Positions 40,279 to 49,486 are shown, counted from the stretch's first letter. The stretch is 63,300 nucleotides of DNA from CAXYVX01 sp964292495 (GCA_964292495.1 CAXYVX010000001.1:1-63300); one strand, 5' to 3'. A program made the numbers and translations. Notes: a model not told the origin generated them from the sequence alone.

Positions 40279-42135
40279 ATGGAACGAACTATTAGTTTGG
40301 AAACTCGCGAAAAAATCGGCGAACAAGTTAATTTGAAGGGGTGGGTGAATACGCGCCGAGACCACGGCGGTGTGATTTTTGTGGATTTGCGCGATCATAA
40401 GGGCATTGCGCAGATCGTTTTTAATCCGGAAAACGCGGAAATGTTCGCGCTTGCGGAGAGTCTGCGCGATGAATTTTGTATCTCCATTTTTGGAAAAATT
40501 CGCGAACGTGGAGCTGGGCTGGAAAACCCAAACATTCCGACTGGAAATGTTGAAATTGTCGCTGAGAAATTGGAAATTTTGAATAAAAGCGCCGTTTTGC
40601 CGGTGGCGACGCGTGATGAAGGCCAACAGAGTTCGGAAGAATCGCGCCTGAAATATCGTTTTCTTGATTTGCGCCGTCCGTCGATGCAAAATTTGCTGAA
40701 AACGCGCGCGAAATATCTTTCGTTTATTCGAAACTGGATGGAAAACGCAGATTTTACAGAGGTGATTACGCCGATTCTCGCGAATTCCAGCCCAGAAGGT
40801 GCACGAGATTTTTTGATCCCGAGTCGGCTCAGACAGGGGCAATTTTACGCATTGCCACAAGCGCCGCAGCAGTTTAAGCAGCTGCTCATGGTTGCGGGCG
40901 TGCCAAAATATTACCAGCTCGCGCCGTGTTTTCGCGATGAAGATCCGCGCGCCGATCGCTTGTACGGCGAGTTTTACCAGCTGGATCTGGAAGAGAGCTT
41001 TGTTGAAAACGGAGAAGTGATCCGCGATGAAATGGAACCGATGATTGCTGATTTGACAGAGAATTTTGGTGGTAAAACGCTCGTGAACCGCAACGAAAAT
41101 TTTGCGAAAAATCTTCCAGAAAACGTAGTTTTTTCTGAAAATAACGATTTGAAAATTCCGCGAATTCCGTATGAAATTTCCATGAATACTTATGGAACAG
41201 ATAAGCCGGATTTGCGATACGACATGAAATTGACGGAATTGACGGATGTTTTCGCGAAAACGAATTTCAAAGTATTTCAGGCGGAAAACATCAAAGCGAT
41301 AAATGTGCGTGGCGGAGCGGTTTTGGCTCGTCGCGAAATTGACGGATTCACTGAAATTGCGAAAGGCGAAGGCGCGGGCGGACTTGCGTATTTGACTTTC
41401 CGCGAAAACGACGAAAATGCTGAAAAACACGGCGAATTTTTCATTCAATCCCCGATCGCGAAGTTCATGAGCGAAGAAGAAATTCAAGAAACCGCAAAAA
41501 GAACTGGCGCGTCCGCTGGCGACATTATTTTCTTTGGCGCTGACAGCCGGGAAATAGTAAACAAAGTTCTTGGAAAATTGCGTGTGGAATTCGCGAAAAA
41601 ATTCAACCTCACGAAGAGCGATGAAGTTGCGCTTTGCTGGGTGATTGATTTTCCTTTTTATGAATGGGATGAAAATAATCAGAAAGTTGACTTCGGCCAT
41701 AATCCGTTTTCAATGCCAAAAGGCGGACTTGATTTGATCTGCGCCGCAGAAACCGACGAGCAAAAACTCGCGCTCGTTGCCGACCAATATGACATGGTGA
41801 TGAACGGATATGAAATTTGCTCTGGTGCCGTGCGAAACCACAACCCAGAAATCATGTACGAAGTTTTCGGAAATCTCGGCTATTCTCGTGAATATGTTGA
41901 GCAGAAATTTGGCGCAATGTTGCAGGCTTTCAAATTCGGCGCGCCGCCGCACGCGGGATGTGCGTTTGGAATTGACCGGATTTTCATGGTTCTTAACGGC
42001 ACTGAAAACATTCGCGATATTGTTGCGTTTCCGAAAAATGGCCAAGGTGTTGATCTGATGATGCAAGCGCCGAATTTTGTCGACGAGGCCCAATTGCGCG
42101 AACTTCATGTGAAAATTCGCGAAAGCCACAAATAA
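40279..42135 (+). CDS. aspS: aspartyl-tRNA synthetase
   Basis: The 618-aa class II synthetase has an N-terminal OB-fold (VNLKGWVNTRRDHGGVIFVD), motif 2 (FRDEDPRADR), the bacterial GAD insertion domain and motif 3 (GCAFGIDRIFMVL). This is the bacterial-type enzyme. No Gat-independent Asn synthetase is visible here, so whether it is non-discriminating (Asp/Asn) cannot be told by eye. GAAAGGA precedes the ATG. A promoter-like TGA-TAAAAT lies near 40206-40214. The long minus-strand frame across it is a shadow. Confidence 0.97.
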   Translation: MERTISLETREKIGEQVNLKGWVNTRRDHGGVIFVDLRDHKGIAQIVFNPENAEMFALAESLRDEFCISIFGKIRERGAGLENPNIPTGNVEIVAEKLEILNKSAVLPVATRDEGQQSSEESRLKYRFLDLRRPSMQNLLKTRAKYLSFIRNWMENADFTEVITPILANSSPEGARDFLIPSRLRQGQFYALPQAPQQFKQLLMVAGVPKYYQLAPCFRDEDPRADRLYGEFYQLDLEESFVENGEVIRDEMEPMIADLTENFGGKTLVNRNENFAKNLPENVVFSENNDLKIPRIPYEISMNTYGTDKPDLRYDMKLTELTDVFAKTNFKVFQAENIKAINVRGGAVLARREIDGFTEIAKGEGAGGLAYLTFRENDENAEKHGEFFIQSPIAKFMSEEEIQETAKRTGASAGDIIFFGADSREIVNKVLGKLRVEFAKKFNLTKSDEVALCWVIDFPFYEWDENNQKVDFGHNPFSMPKGGLDLICAAETDEQKLALVADQYDMVMNGYEICSGAVRNHNPEIMYEVFGNLGYSREYVEQKFGAMLQAFKFGAPPHAGCAFGIDRIFMVLNGTENIRDIVAFPKNGQGVDLMMQAPNFVDEAQLRELHVKIRESHK

Positions 42136-42157
42136 TCAATTTCAATCAAAAGAGAAT

Positions 42158-43054
42158 TCAGGCTTGATTGCTTGGATTTTCGTCTTCAAAAATAATATTT
42201 TTCACGCCCTTAACCATTTTTCCGCTGAGAAATTTGCGCGGCGCTTTTGGAAGCATATGTAAACCTTCCGCGAAGCCAGCGAAAACTTGGTTAAGAAAAA
42301 GTTCTTTATCTGTTGTTTTGCGCAGTTTTCCATTTTTATCCAGCAAAATTATTGGTTTGTGGTAAAGAATCTGTTCATTTTGTTTATCTGTTTTGATAAG
42401 GATTTTTTTGGATCCAGGAATTTCTGTCATGATTCTGTGAACAGGATCGCCGGCGGCAGAAATATTAGTGATTTTTGCAAAAAATTCGCCGGGATATTTC
42501 GCGAATTCTTTCTCGTATTTCGCGAAAAATTCCTTGCTAAAACCTTGTCCGTCAAATGAAACTGCACGCGAAATTTTGCCGGAAAATAGCGCTAAGTACA
42601 TCGCGATATTTCCGCCTTTGCTGTGGCCAGAAACAGTAATTTTTTTGTAAGGAAGGTTTTTGAGATGTTTCAGAGCGACTTTTTGCATGGGTGAATCCGA
42701 AACATAAGTTGAAATTGCGTTGTCGTCCCAATCGCTGGATTCCGCGCTTCCGCGAAAAATAAGGTTGACGTCATTCGCGAAAAATCGCCTGTTTTTTGCA
42801 ACGAAGCAGAACAAACCTTTGTGTTGAAAACGGTTTGAAATTCTATACTTTAAGAGTTTTTCGTCGGATAAAATTGCCTCTAAAACCAGTTCCCATTCTT
42901 TGACGTTTGTGCGCATTGGATTCCGCGGAGTTTTTTCTTTGAGGATATATTTTTCGCGAATTCCCTCAGTTAATTCGCGAATATTTCGCGCTGGAATCTC
43001 GGCGGCAGCGTAAGACAAAATGCTTAATAAAAGTAGTTGTTCGTGGTTTAACAT
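42158..43054 (-). CDS. DUF2974 (Mbeg1-like) alpha/beta-hydrolase
   Basis: The protein of about 298 aa has the lipase-type nucleophile elbow GHSKGGNIAMYLAL, followed by RAVSFDGQGFSKEFF (catalytic Asp region) and a late His (ILYHKPIILLD or AAGDPVHRI). DUF2974 proteins are intracellular lipase-like hydrolases of unknown substrate, common in Firmicutes. ATG 43054 is used because GATAAT (43061-43066, minus strand) ends 6 nt before it, making the mRNA leaderless and ruling out the longer frame. Confidence 0.82.
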   Translation of the reverse strand: MLNHEQLLLLSILSYAAAEIPARNIRELTEGIREKYILKEKTPRNPMRTNVKEWELVLEAILSDEKLLKYRISNRFQHKGLFCFVAKNRRFFANDVNLIFRGSAESSDWDDNAISTYVSDSPMQKVALKHLKNLPYKKITVSGHSKGGNIAMYLALFSGKISRAVSFDGQGFSKEFFAKYEKEFAKYPGEFFAKITNISAAGDPVHRIMTEIPGSKKILIKTDKQNEQILYHKPIILLDKNGKLRKTTDKELFLNQVFAGFAEGLHMLPKAPRKFLSGKMVKGVKNIIFEDENPSNQA

Positions 43055-43060
43055 GTTTAT

Positions 43061-43066
43061 ATTATC
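43061..43066 (-). promoter_or_regulatory. -10 box of the DUF2974 gene, leaderless spacing
   Basis: GATAAT on the minus strand ends 6 nt before ATG 43054. Confidence 0.5.
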
Positions 43067-43085
43067 TGCAAATTTTGCCCGAAAA

Positions 43086-43808
43086 TCAAGGCGACGGCAA
43101 CGGCTCGTTTGGGCAATTCGCGAGAACACCGCGCATCGCAGCTGCTTCGGGCTCCGTCAACCAGAGGGAATATTTGGTTTTAACCGCAATTTGACGAGCC
43201 ACATATTCGCAGCGAAAACTTTTGTTTGGCGGCAACCAAGTGGCTGCATCTCCGTCAGATTTTTTGTTGTTTGCCGGACCGTCAACCGCCAAAAGTTCAA
43301 GTGGATCGTTGTAAAGTTGCTTGCGCTGATCGGACGAGAGATTTTGCGCGCCGGTTTGCCAAGCGTTTGAAATCGCGACGACGTGGTCGATTTGAACCAA
43401 ACTTGAAGTTTTCGCGCCTCTTTCAAAACTAATTGTTTTTCCAGTATACGGATCGTCCAGCGTTCCCGATTTTACCGTGCAATTGTCGTCGCTTAAAACC
43501 GTGTTTTTTAGATCTCGCGCCAAGATTTTTTCGCGTTCATTACATGTTTTTCCGTAAGATTTCCAATCTCCGCCAAATTGTTCGCGAGAATAGCCGGTTT
43601 TTGGCGCGCGGCCTTTAATTTGCAACTTTTCCAGCGCCTCAATAGCTAGGGTTTGGTTTGTTTCAGGTGGTCGTTGAGAAGGAGCTGTTTGTGGAAAATT
43701 TGCTGGATTTTGGCCGGAATTCCAAATGTAAAACGTGGTCAAAATTAGAACAATTCCGAAAATTACTGTGGTGGCCACGCGACGAAAGCGATAAACATCT
43801 CTTTTCAT
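43086..43808 (-). CDS. membrane-anchored HNH-family nuclease (DUF1524/GmrSD C-terminal type)
   Basis: The 240-aa protein has an N-terminal helix (about 11-28) and an extracytoplasmic nuclease domain. SLVQIDHVVAISNAWQTGAQ carries the catalytic His and NDPLELLAVDGPANNKKSDG the Asn-containing segment. Secreted relatives of this type degrade DNA. In a competent epibiont it could supply nucleotides or process DNA for uptake by ComEC. TAAAAT (43815-43820, minus strand) ends 6 nt before ATG 43808, so the mRNA is leaderless. Confidence 0.85.
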   Translation of the reverse strand: MKRDVYRFRRVATTVIFGIVLILTTFYIWNSGQNPANFPQTAPSQRPPETNQTLAIEALEKLQIKGRAPKTGYSREQFGGDWKSYGKTCNEREKILARDLKNTVLSDDNCTVKSGTLDDPYTGKTISFERGAKTSSLVQIDHVVAISNAWQTGAQNLSSDQRKQLYNDPLELLAVDGPANNKKSDGDAATWLPPNKSFRCEYVARQIAVKTKYSLWLTEPEAAAMRGVLANCPNEPLPSP

Positions 43809-43814
43809 ACTTAT

Positions 43815-43820
43815 ATTTTA
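43815..43820 (-). promoter_or_regulatory. -10 box of the HNH nuclease gene, leaderless spacing
   Basis: TAAAAT on the minus strand ends 6 nt before ATG 43808. It stands back to back with the divergent TATAAT at 43842. Confidence 0.6.
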
Positions 43821-43838
43821 CAAAACTTTGGCCGAGAA

Positions 43839-43847
43839 TGTTATAAT
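43839..43847 (+). promoter_or_regulatory. extended -10 of the secreted-protein pair
   Basis: TGT-TATAAT ends 8 nt before ATG 43856. Confidence 0.65.
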
Positions 43848-43855
43848 TGTTTCAG

Positions 43856-44392
43856 ATGAAGAAAATATTTTTAATTTTAGTTGGATTTGCCGTTGTGATT
43901 TTCGGGGGATTTTCTCAGGTTTTGGCAGATGACGCGCCGGTTCAGCTCGGGCAAAATGGTTTGCCAGACCAAGCAACCGTCAGCGGAAATTGCCGCTCGG
44001 CGCAGAGCTTGCTCGGGCGAATCGAGCGCGCGGATAGTGTGATCCGGGTTAATCGCGGATCGGATTATAACAACATCCTCAATCTGTTTTTTGCCATGAA
44101 TGCGCGTTTGGCGAGCCAGAAAATCAGTGCGCCAAAACTTGCAGATATCACAAATAATTTTCAAAACGAATTGGAAAATTTTCGCGATTTTTATAACAAA
44201 TATGATGACAGCTTGAGCGCGCCGATTTCCGTTGATTGCTCGAACGACCCAACCGGTTTTTATGGAAATTTACAAAAATCGCGAACTTTTGTGAATTCGC
44301 TGAATCAATCAACAACGAATCTCGACAATTTGGTTCAGGATTATAAAAACGAACTTATGAACATCACATCGCAGAACGGGGATAAAAAATGA
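43856..44392 (+). CDS. secreted helical protein of unknown function
   Basis: The 178-aa protein has a clean signal peptide (KKIFLILVGFAVVIFGG, cleaved after VLA) and a mature helical part with two widely spaced cysteines (GNCRSAQSLLGRIERAD and SVDCSND) that could form a disulfide. Its stop overlaps the next gene by 4 nt. I know no family, but the Cys pair fits with the DsbA-like enzyme encoded at 38345-39166. Confidence 0.7.
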   Translation: MKKIFLILVGFAVVIFGGFSQVLADDAPVQLGQNGLPDQATVSGNCRSAQSLLGRIERADSVIRVNRGSDYNNILNLFFAMNARLASQKISAPKLADITNNFQNELENFRDFYNKYDDSLSAPISVDCSNDPTGFYGNLQKSRTFVNSLNQSTTNLDNLVQDYKNELMNITSQNGDKK

Positions 44393-44736
44393 GCCAGAAA
44401 AAATTCGCGAAATTAAAAAAAGATATTTACACGCACCAATTTGTGGTTTTTGTAGTTTTAGCTCTGGTCATCACCGGATTTATGACGTTTATCAGCCTTG
44501 AAATTTACGTTTCAAGCGGAGCGGTGAAGCTTGATTTGTCGCGCCCTGGGTATGAAAAGTTGCGAAATGACGTCCAACAATCTTCCTCAGATCAGACTTT
44601 TTCCGCGAGCGGCGATGTCAATTCTGAAACGATCAAAGACTTTAATTCGCGAGTAGATTCGTCGGTGAAAGATTTGAAAAATAGCGGAAAATTTGGCGGA
44701 TCCGACGCGCTCTCCGATACATCACTTGGACTTTAA
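44389..44736 (+). CDS. 115-aa single-TM protein coupled to the secreted protein
   Basis: A basic N-terminus is followed by one helix (about 18-41, FVVFVVLALVITGFMTFI) and a short Ser/Asp-rich extracytoplasmic tail. The 4-nt overlap with the upstream secreted protein suggests a membrane anchor or partner for it. No family is recognised. Confidence 0.6.
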   Translation: MSQKKFAKLKKDIYTHQFVVFVVLALVITGFMTFISLEIYVSSGAVKLDLSRPGYEKLRNDVQQSSSDQTFSASGDVNSETIKDFNSRVDSSVKDLKNSGKFGGSDALSDTSLGL

Positions 44737-44743
44737 CTGAGAA

Positions 44744-44770
44744 TTAGCGCTCTTGACTCCCGAGTGCTAA
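44744..44770 (+). promoter_or_regulatory. CIRCE element of hrcA-grpE
   Basis: TTAGCGCTC-N9-GAGTGCTAA (one change from consensus) has TTGACT as the first six loop bases. That is the -35 of a promoter whose extended -10 (TGG-TATAAT, hexamer 44777-44782) lies 18 bp on. The weaker operator suits autoregulation. Confidence 0.92.
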
Positions 44771-44791
44771 TTTTGGTATAATAATTATGTT

Positions 44792-45532
44792 ATGATGACT
44801 GAAAGACAAGCAAAAATTTTGGCCGCTGTGATTGAGCAATATGCCGAGTTAGCCAATCCGGTTGGCAGCGTGATTCTCGCGAAATTATTTAACATTTCGG
44901 CGGCGACGGTCCGGATGGAAATGGCGAGGCTTGAAGACATGGGATATTTGGAGCAACCGCACACGAGTTCTGGCAGAATTCCGACCGACAAAGGATACAG
45001 AGTTTATGTCAACTCAATTAGTGAAAATTACGACAAAATTCACGAAAAAAATCTTCGCGAAAACGAGAATTATCTTCCGGATTTTTCGCGAAAAACCAAA
45101 GCTTTATTTTCGCGAATTTCCACGCCCGACCGCGCGGATGTTGCGATTAAAAACGCTGTTGATTCACTGGTTGATCTTACGCGAGATTTTGGTTTCGCAA
45201 CAATCGGCGAGCAATTGTATTTGGCTGGGCTTGGCAATTTATTTTCTCAGCCAGAATTTTTGGGCGGAACGGAAGCTCGTGATGTTGCGCGTTTGATTGA
45301 CCAGCTAGAGCCGTGGCTCAGAGAAGCGGAACCAAATCAGCCACTAAATGTTTTTATCGGTGCGGAAAATCCGATTGGTAAAGAGACTGGCGTGAGCTTG
45401 ATAATTTCCAGGTTTCGCTCGCCGTTTTCGGATAAAAGTTATATTGGCGTTCTCGGATCAACGCGACAAAATTACGCAAAAGTTATGAGCCTTGTGGCTG
45501 AGACTGGAAGAATATTGGAAAGGAATTTATGA
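44792..45532 (+). CDS. hrcA: heat-inducible repressor HrcA, short form
   Basis: The protein is 246 aa instead of about 340. The N-terminal winged helix is standard (ERQAKILAAVIEQYAELANPVG, then SAATVRMEMARLEDMGYLEQPHTSSGRIPTDKGYRVYV). The C-terminal GAF-like effector domain ends ISRFRSPFSDKSYIGVLGSTRQNYAKVM, but much of the inserted dimerisation domain is missing. It should bind the five CIRCE sites listed here. The -10 ends 9 nt before ATG, giving almost no leader. It overlaps grpE by 4 nt. Confidence 0.93.
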   Translation: MMTERQAKILAAVIEQYAELANPVGSVILAKLFNISAATVRMEMARLEDMGYLEQPHTSSGRIPTDKGYRVYVNSISENYDKIHEKNLRENENYLPDFSRKTKALFSRISTPDRADVAIKNAVDSLVDLTRDFGFATIGEQLYLAGLGNLFSQPEFLGGTEARDVARLIDQLEPWLREAEPNQPLNVFIGAENPIGKETGVSLIISRFRSPFSDKSYIGVLGSTRQNYAKVMSLVAETGRILERNL

Positions 45533-46038
45533 GCAAAGACGATAAAAAAAACGGACAAAATGTTGACTTAAATCAAGCCGACGAGCAATTAAAAACCACA
45601 GAAAGCGACCAAGTAATTTTGGCTTTGACCGCAGATTTACAGAGGCAACGCGCTGATTTTGAAAACTATCGCAAACGCGTTGACGGCGATCTAAAATTCG
45701 CGAAAAAATCCGGAGAGAAAAATTTCGCGAAAAAAGTTTTGCCACTTTTGGATGTTTTTGACAGTATTTTTCGCGGTCTTGAAAATCAAAATCTTGACCA
45801 GAATTTTGCAAAAGGCGTTCAGCTTGCGAAGAAAAATTTTGATAAAACGCTGTCAGAAATGGATTTAGAAAAAATGAATTATGTAGTTGGTGATGAATTT
45901 GACCACGAGAAAATGTTCGCGATTTCTGCAGATGAAACCGAAGGCGAAACTGAGGTTATTTCTGAGATTTTGCAGCCTGGCTATATTTATGGCGGCGAAG
46001 TTTTGCGCCCGGCGATGGTGAAAATTACGCGGAAATAA
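45529..46038 (+). CDS. grpE: nucleotide exchange factor GrpE
   Basis: The 169-aa DnaK co-chaperone has a coiled-coil N-terminal part with DLQRQRADFENYRKRV, then LLDVFDSIFRGLE, and a C-terminal beta-wing ending ILQPGYIYGGEVLRPAMVKI. It is translationally coupled to hrcA. Confidence 0.95.
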   Translation: MSKDDKKNGQNVDLNQADEQLKTTESDQVILALTADLQRQRADFENYRKRVDGDLKFAKKSGEKNFAKKVLPLLDVFDSIFRGLENQNLDQNFAKGVQLAKKNFDKTLSEMDLEKMNYVVGDEFDHEKMFAISADETEGETEVISEILQPGYIYGGEVLRPAMVKITRK

Positions 46039-46106
46039 TTCTTGTAAATTTCTATGTTTACGCTAGAATATAATGGTTGTAAAAAATAAAAAAGGAGATT
46101 TATGGC

Positions 46107-46355
46107 ATGGCAAAAAATAAAATCAAAAATGTGAAAAAGACCGATGAAAAGACTATAAAAAAGCCTCAATTTTTTCCGACAAAAAATTATGATTTCAGGA
46201 GTTCTGCGATTATTGCGACCCTAATTGCGGTTGCTTTTTTGGGAAGTACAATTTTTTTGTTTGCAAAAAATATGGAAAAGGATCAACAAGTTGAGCGACT
46301 GCAAAAAGAAATCTCTAGCCTGCATGATACCGTAAAAACCCAAGATCTTAAGTGA
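46107..46355 (+). CDS. 82-aa single-TM protein between grpE and dnaK
   Basis: A Lys-rich N-terminus is followed by one helix (about 32-52, SAIIATLIAVAFLGSTIF) and a short coiled-coil tail with the outside predicted at the C-terminus. AAGGAG precedes it, and an out-of-frame ATG sits 5 nt upstream. A -10-like TAGAAT lies near 46064. Function unknown; it resembles septum-type bitopic proteins only in layout. Confidence 0.6.
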   Translation: MAKNKIKNVKKTDEKTIKKPQFFPTKNYDFRSSAIIATLIAVAFLGSTIFLFAKNMEKDQQVERLQKEISSLHDTVKTQDLK

Positions 46356-46394
46356 AAATTAGTAAAAAAACATTATGTAGATAATTTTACTACA

Positions 46395-46421
46395 TTGGCA
46401 CTCTTGACACGAGAGTGCTAA
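46395..46421 (+). promoter_or_regulatory. CIRCE element of dnaK
   Basis: TTGGCACTC-N9-GAGTGCTAA has -35 TTGACA inside the loop (46404-46409) and -10 TATACT at 46427-46432, 17 bp apart. The leader to dnaK is about 90 nt with AAGGAGG. Confidence 0.93.
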
Positions 46422-46528
46422 TTTCTTATACTAATTATGTTGAAATTCGCGAAAAAGTTTGCAATATATCGAGTGCAAATCTCGCGAAAAGTAAAATTAT
46501 TTAGTAAGAAACCTAAAAAGGAGGAAAA

Positions 46529-48433
46529 ATGAGTAATATTATTGGAATTGACCTCGGTACGACCAACTCGGCCTTTGCTTACCTAGTGGCGGGAAAGCCA
46601 GAAGTTATCGCGAACAAAGAGGGCGATCGCACGACGCCGAGTGTGGTTGCGATCACGAAAAAGGGCGAGCGATTGGTTGGAAAACCTGCTCAGCGCCAGC
46701 GCGTAACCAATCCAACGGGGACAATTTACGCTATCAAACGCTTGATTGGGCGCAAGCTAAGCGATCCAGAAGTTCAGAAAGATATTGAAATTTCGCCGTT
46801 TAAGATTGTCGGCAAAAATGGCAACGCGGCGGTGGAATTGGATGGAAAAACATATTCGCCAGAGGAAATTTCTGCGATGATTCTCGCGAAAATCAAGGCT
46901 GATGCGGAGGCTTATCTTGGTTCGCCGGTGAACGAAGCGGTCATTACAGTGCCAGCGTATTTTGACGATGCTCAGCGCCAGGCCACAAAAGACGCTGGAA
47001 AAATCGCGGGGCTTGAAGTGAAGCGAATTGTTAACGAGCCAACCGCTGCGGCGCTGGCTTACGGTCTTGAAAAAAATAAGGATGAAAAAATCGCGGTGTT
47101 TGACCTTGGTGGAGGAACATTTGATGTCTCGATTTTGGAGCTCGGCGACGGTGTGTTTGAGGTGAAAAGCACTAATGGCGACACGCACCTCGGCGGCGAA
47201 GACTTTGACAACCGAATTGTGAATTATTTCCTGGATCAGTTCAAAGGTGAATCCGGCATTGATCTTTCCGGTGATAAAGCCGCGATGCAGCGTCTGAAAG
47301 ATGAAGCTGAAAAAGCCAAAAAAGAGTTGTCTACCACCACGGAATATGAGGTGAACCTGCCATTTATCACGGCGGATGCAGATGGTCCGAAACATTTTGA
47401 GACCACTTTGACCCGTGCGAAAATGGAAGAGTTAGTTAAGGATTTGATTGACCGCTTGGCTGGACCGTGCGAGAAAGCGCTGAAAGATGCGGGATTGAAA
47501 CCGGCGGATCTGGGCGAAGTGGTTTTGGTTGGCGGCATGACTCGTATGCCAGCGGTGATTGCGAAAGTCAAGGAAATTTTCGCGAAAGAGCCGATGGCTG
47601 GCGTGAACCCGGACGAAGTTGTTGCGGTTGGCGCAGCGATCCAGGGCGGCGTGCTTGCGGGCGACGTGAAAGACGTTTTGCTTCTGGATGTGACGCCATT
47701 GACGCTTGGAATTGAGACGGCTGGCGGCGTTCGTACCCCGATGATTGACCGCAACACCACGGTACCAACCAGCAAATCTCAGGTGTTTTCAACCTTCGCT
47801 GACAATCAGCCCCAAGTTGAGATCAATGTTTTGCAGGGCGAGCGAGAATTCGCGAATGACAACAAATCTCTTGGAACATTTGTTTTGGACGGAATTGCAC
47901 CGGCACCGCGCGGCGTGCCGCAAATTGAAGTCACCTTTAGCATCGACGCGAACGGACTTGTGAACGTTTCTGCGAAAGATAAAGGCACTGGAAAAGAGCA
48001 ATCAATCACGATCCAGAACAGCGGTAATTTGAGCAAGGATGACATCGCGAAGGCGCAGGCGGAAGCAGAATTACACGCAGACGAGGATAAAAAGCGACGC
48101 GAAACAACCGACGCGCGAAACTTGCTTGAAAACACAATTTACCAGGCCAAGAAAATGCCAGATGAATTCAAGGACAAAATCAGCGACGAAGACAAGAAAA
48201 TCATTGAAGACGCAGTGAAATCTGCTGACGAGAAAATGAAATCCGACGATCTTTCAGAGCTTGAATCCGCTCAAAAAGAACTCTCGGAAACGATTCAGAA
48301 AATTGGCGCAAAACTGTATGAAAGCGCAAAAACTGAGGAGACAGCCAGTGAAAGTGGAGAAGGTAAAACCAAAACTTCGCGAAAAAAGGCAGATGATGAC
48401 GCAGTTGAAGGCGAAGTCGTTGACGAAAAGTAG
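46529..48433 (+). CDS. dnaK: chaperone DnaK (Hsp70)
   Basis: The 634-aa Hsp70 has IGIDLGTTNSAFAYL, the connect motif AVFDLGGGTFDVSILEL, VVLVGGMTRMPAV, linker LLLDVTPLTLGIE and a substrate domain. The C-terminal tail ends in an acidic Glu/Asp-rich stretch (DDDAVEGEVVDEK). AAGGAGG gives strong SD initiation, and the operon is under HrcA through the CIRCE upstream. It contains at least one TTCGCGAA (47849-47856). Confidence 0.98.
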   Translation: MSNIIGIDLGTTNSAFAYLVAGKPEVIANKEGDRTTPSVVAITKKGERLVGKPAQRQRVTNPTGTIYAIKRLIGRKLSDPEVQKDIEISPFKIVGKNGNAAVELDGKTYSPEEISAMILAKIKADAEAYLGSPVNEAVITVPAYFDDAQRQATKDAGKIAGLEVKRIVNEPTAAALAYGLEKNKDEKIAVFDLGGGTFDVSILELGDGVFEVKSTNGDTHLGGEDFDNRIVNYFLDQFKGESGIDLSGDKAAMQRLKDEAEKAKKELSTTTEYEVNLPFITADADGPKHFETTLTRAKMEELVKDLIDRLAGPCEKALKDAGLKPADLGEVVLVGGMTRMPAVIAKVKEIFAKEPMAGVNPDEVVAVGAAIQGGVLAGDVKDVLLLDVTPLTLGIETAGGVRTPMIDRNTTVPTSKSQVFSTFADNQPQVEINVLQGEREFANDNKSLGTFVLDGIAPAPRGVPQIEVTFSIDANGLVNVSAKDKGTGKEQSITIQNSGNLSKDDIAKAQAEAELHADEDKKRRETTDARNLLENTIYQAKKMPDEFKDKISDEDKKIIEDAVKSADEKMKSDDLSELESAQKELSETIQKIGAKLYESAKTEETASESGEGKTKTSRKKADDDAVEGEVVDEK

Positions 48434-48445
48434 TTAGCCAAAATT

Positions 48446-48476
48446 AAAAAAACCTCTCAATCGCGAGAGGTTTTTT
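48446..48476. terminator. bidirectional terminator after dnaK
   Basis: AAAAAACCTCTC / GAGAGGTTTTTT is a 12-bp symmetrical stem shared with the convergent gene ending at 48478. Confidence 0.88.
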
Positions 48477-48477
48477 G

Positions 48478-48789
48478 CTATTTGCTGAGTTTGTCAATTT
48501 TTGCATGGAGATCTTCAAGAGATTTTTTCAGTTCATCGTGTCGCGCGTGAAGTTTTTTGACGGAAGAATGAACCGCAGTTGAAGCGCCGGCCGCGATTGC
48601 TGCACCGAGCGCGCTGGTCACATTTGTGTAATTTCCTAAAACCAGCTGCATGTCCGCGCTTGGGGCGAGATTTTTCGCAAAAATCCCAATTAGACCGAAA
48701 ATAACCAAATAAACAAACAGGAACAGGAAAATAAAAATTGCTGGTGTAGAGGATAAAACCCTGGGGATGAGATCGATAAATTTTTTCAT
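48478..48789 (-). CDS. small membrane protein with coiled-coil tail
   Basis: The protein of about 103 aa has two hydrophobic segments (about 15-38, and a weaker one near 55-72) and a charged helix (KKLHARHDELKKSLEDLHAK). ATG 48789 is preferred over GTG 48795. The extended -10 (TGC-TAAAAT, 48796-48804 on the minus strand) ends 6 nt before the ATG and would overlap the GTG start's upstream base. Function unknown. Confidence 0.6.
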   Translation of the reverse strand: MKKFIDLIPRVLSSTPAIFIFLFLFVYLVIFGLIGIFAKNLAPSADMQLVLGNYTNVTSALGAAIAAGASTAVHSSVKKLHARHDELKKSLEDLHAKIDKLSK

Positions 48790-48795
48790 AAACAC

Positions 48796-48804
48796 ATTTT
48801 AGCA
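48796..48804 (-). promoter_or_regulatory. extended -10, leaderless spacing, for the 48478-48789 gene
   Basis: The minus strand reads TGC-TAAAAT, ending 6 nt before ATG 48789. Confidence 0.65.
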
Positions 48805-48891
48805 CGGCTGAAAAAACATTGAAAATAGACATTGAAAGGTAAATTCGCTTCTGTTATAATAAAGGTGCAAATTAACTAAAAAGGAGAAAAA

Positions 48892-49467
48892 ATGATCAAC
48901 CGTGCAGAGATAAAGGCTGATGCAAAAGACAAAATTAAAGGAAAAATTTTACCGATTTTCATAATTGGTGTTGTTTATTTTGTGGTGATGACTATCCTTG
49001 GTTTCACTATGATTGGAGCTCTTGTTTTGGAAGGCTCGTTCTACATTGCGCTCGTCGCGATTTTCTTGAATCTCGCGAAAAATAAAAAAGAACCTGAGGT
49101 CAAAGATTTGTTTACGACAATGACAACGAAAGATATCGCTCGCGGATTTTTCGCATATATCCGATTGACGTTTTTCACGTTTGTTTGGAGCTTGTTGTTT
49201 GTGATTCCGGGAATCATTAAAGCGATTGCGTATTCTCAGACATTTTACCTGCTCGCGGACAACGAAGATATGACTGCGGCTGAGGCGCAGAAAAAATCCA
49301 TCGAGATGATGCGCGGCCACAAATGGGAATATTTTGTGCTGGGCTTGTCGTTTATTGGCTGGAACATTTTGGCACTCTTCACATTTGGTCTGCTTTACAT
49401 CTGGCTCATGCCGTATATGGAAGCAACTCTCGCGAATTATTATTTGAAACTAAAAAAAGAAGCGTAA
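48892..49467 (+). CDS. DUF975 family membrane protein
   Basis: The 191-aa protein has about four to five helices and the family features NRAEIKADAKDKIKGK at the start, VIPGIIKAIAYSQTFYLLAD in the middle and a SIEMMRGHKWEYFVLGLSFIGW segment. DUF975 proteins are Firmicutes membrane proteins of unknown role. AAGGAG and a TGT-TATAAT -10 about 30 nt upstream give normal SD-led expression. Confidence 0.8.
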   Translation: MINRAEIKADAKDKIKGKILPIFIIGVVYFVVMTILGFTMIGALVLEGSFYIALVAIFLNLAKNKKEPEVKDLFTTMTTKDIARGFFAYIRLTFFTFVWSLLFVIPGIIKAIAYSQTFYLLADNEDMTAAEAQKKSIEMMRGHKWEYFVLGLSFIGWNILALFTFGLLYIWLMPYMEATLANYYLKLKKEA

Positions 49468-49486
49468 ATAGTTTCGCGAAAAACGG

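Noticed and set aside
40252..41700. A 482-codon minus-strand open frame
   Set aside because: It lies fully antisense to aspS, has no SD or promoter, and its composition (Phe/Arg/His-rich) is that of a complementary-strand shadow.
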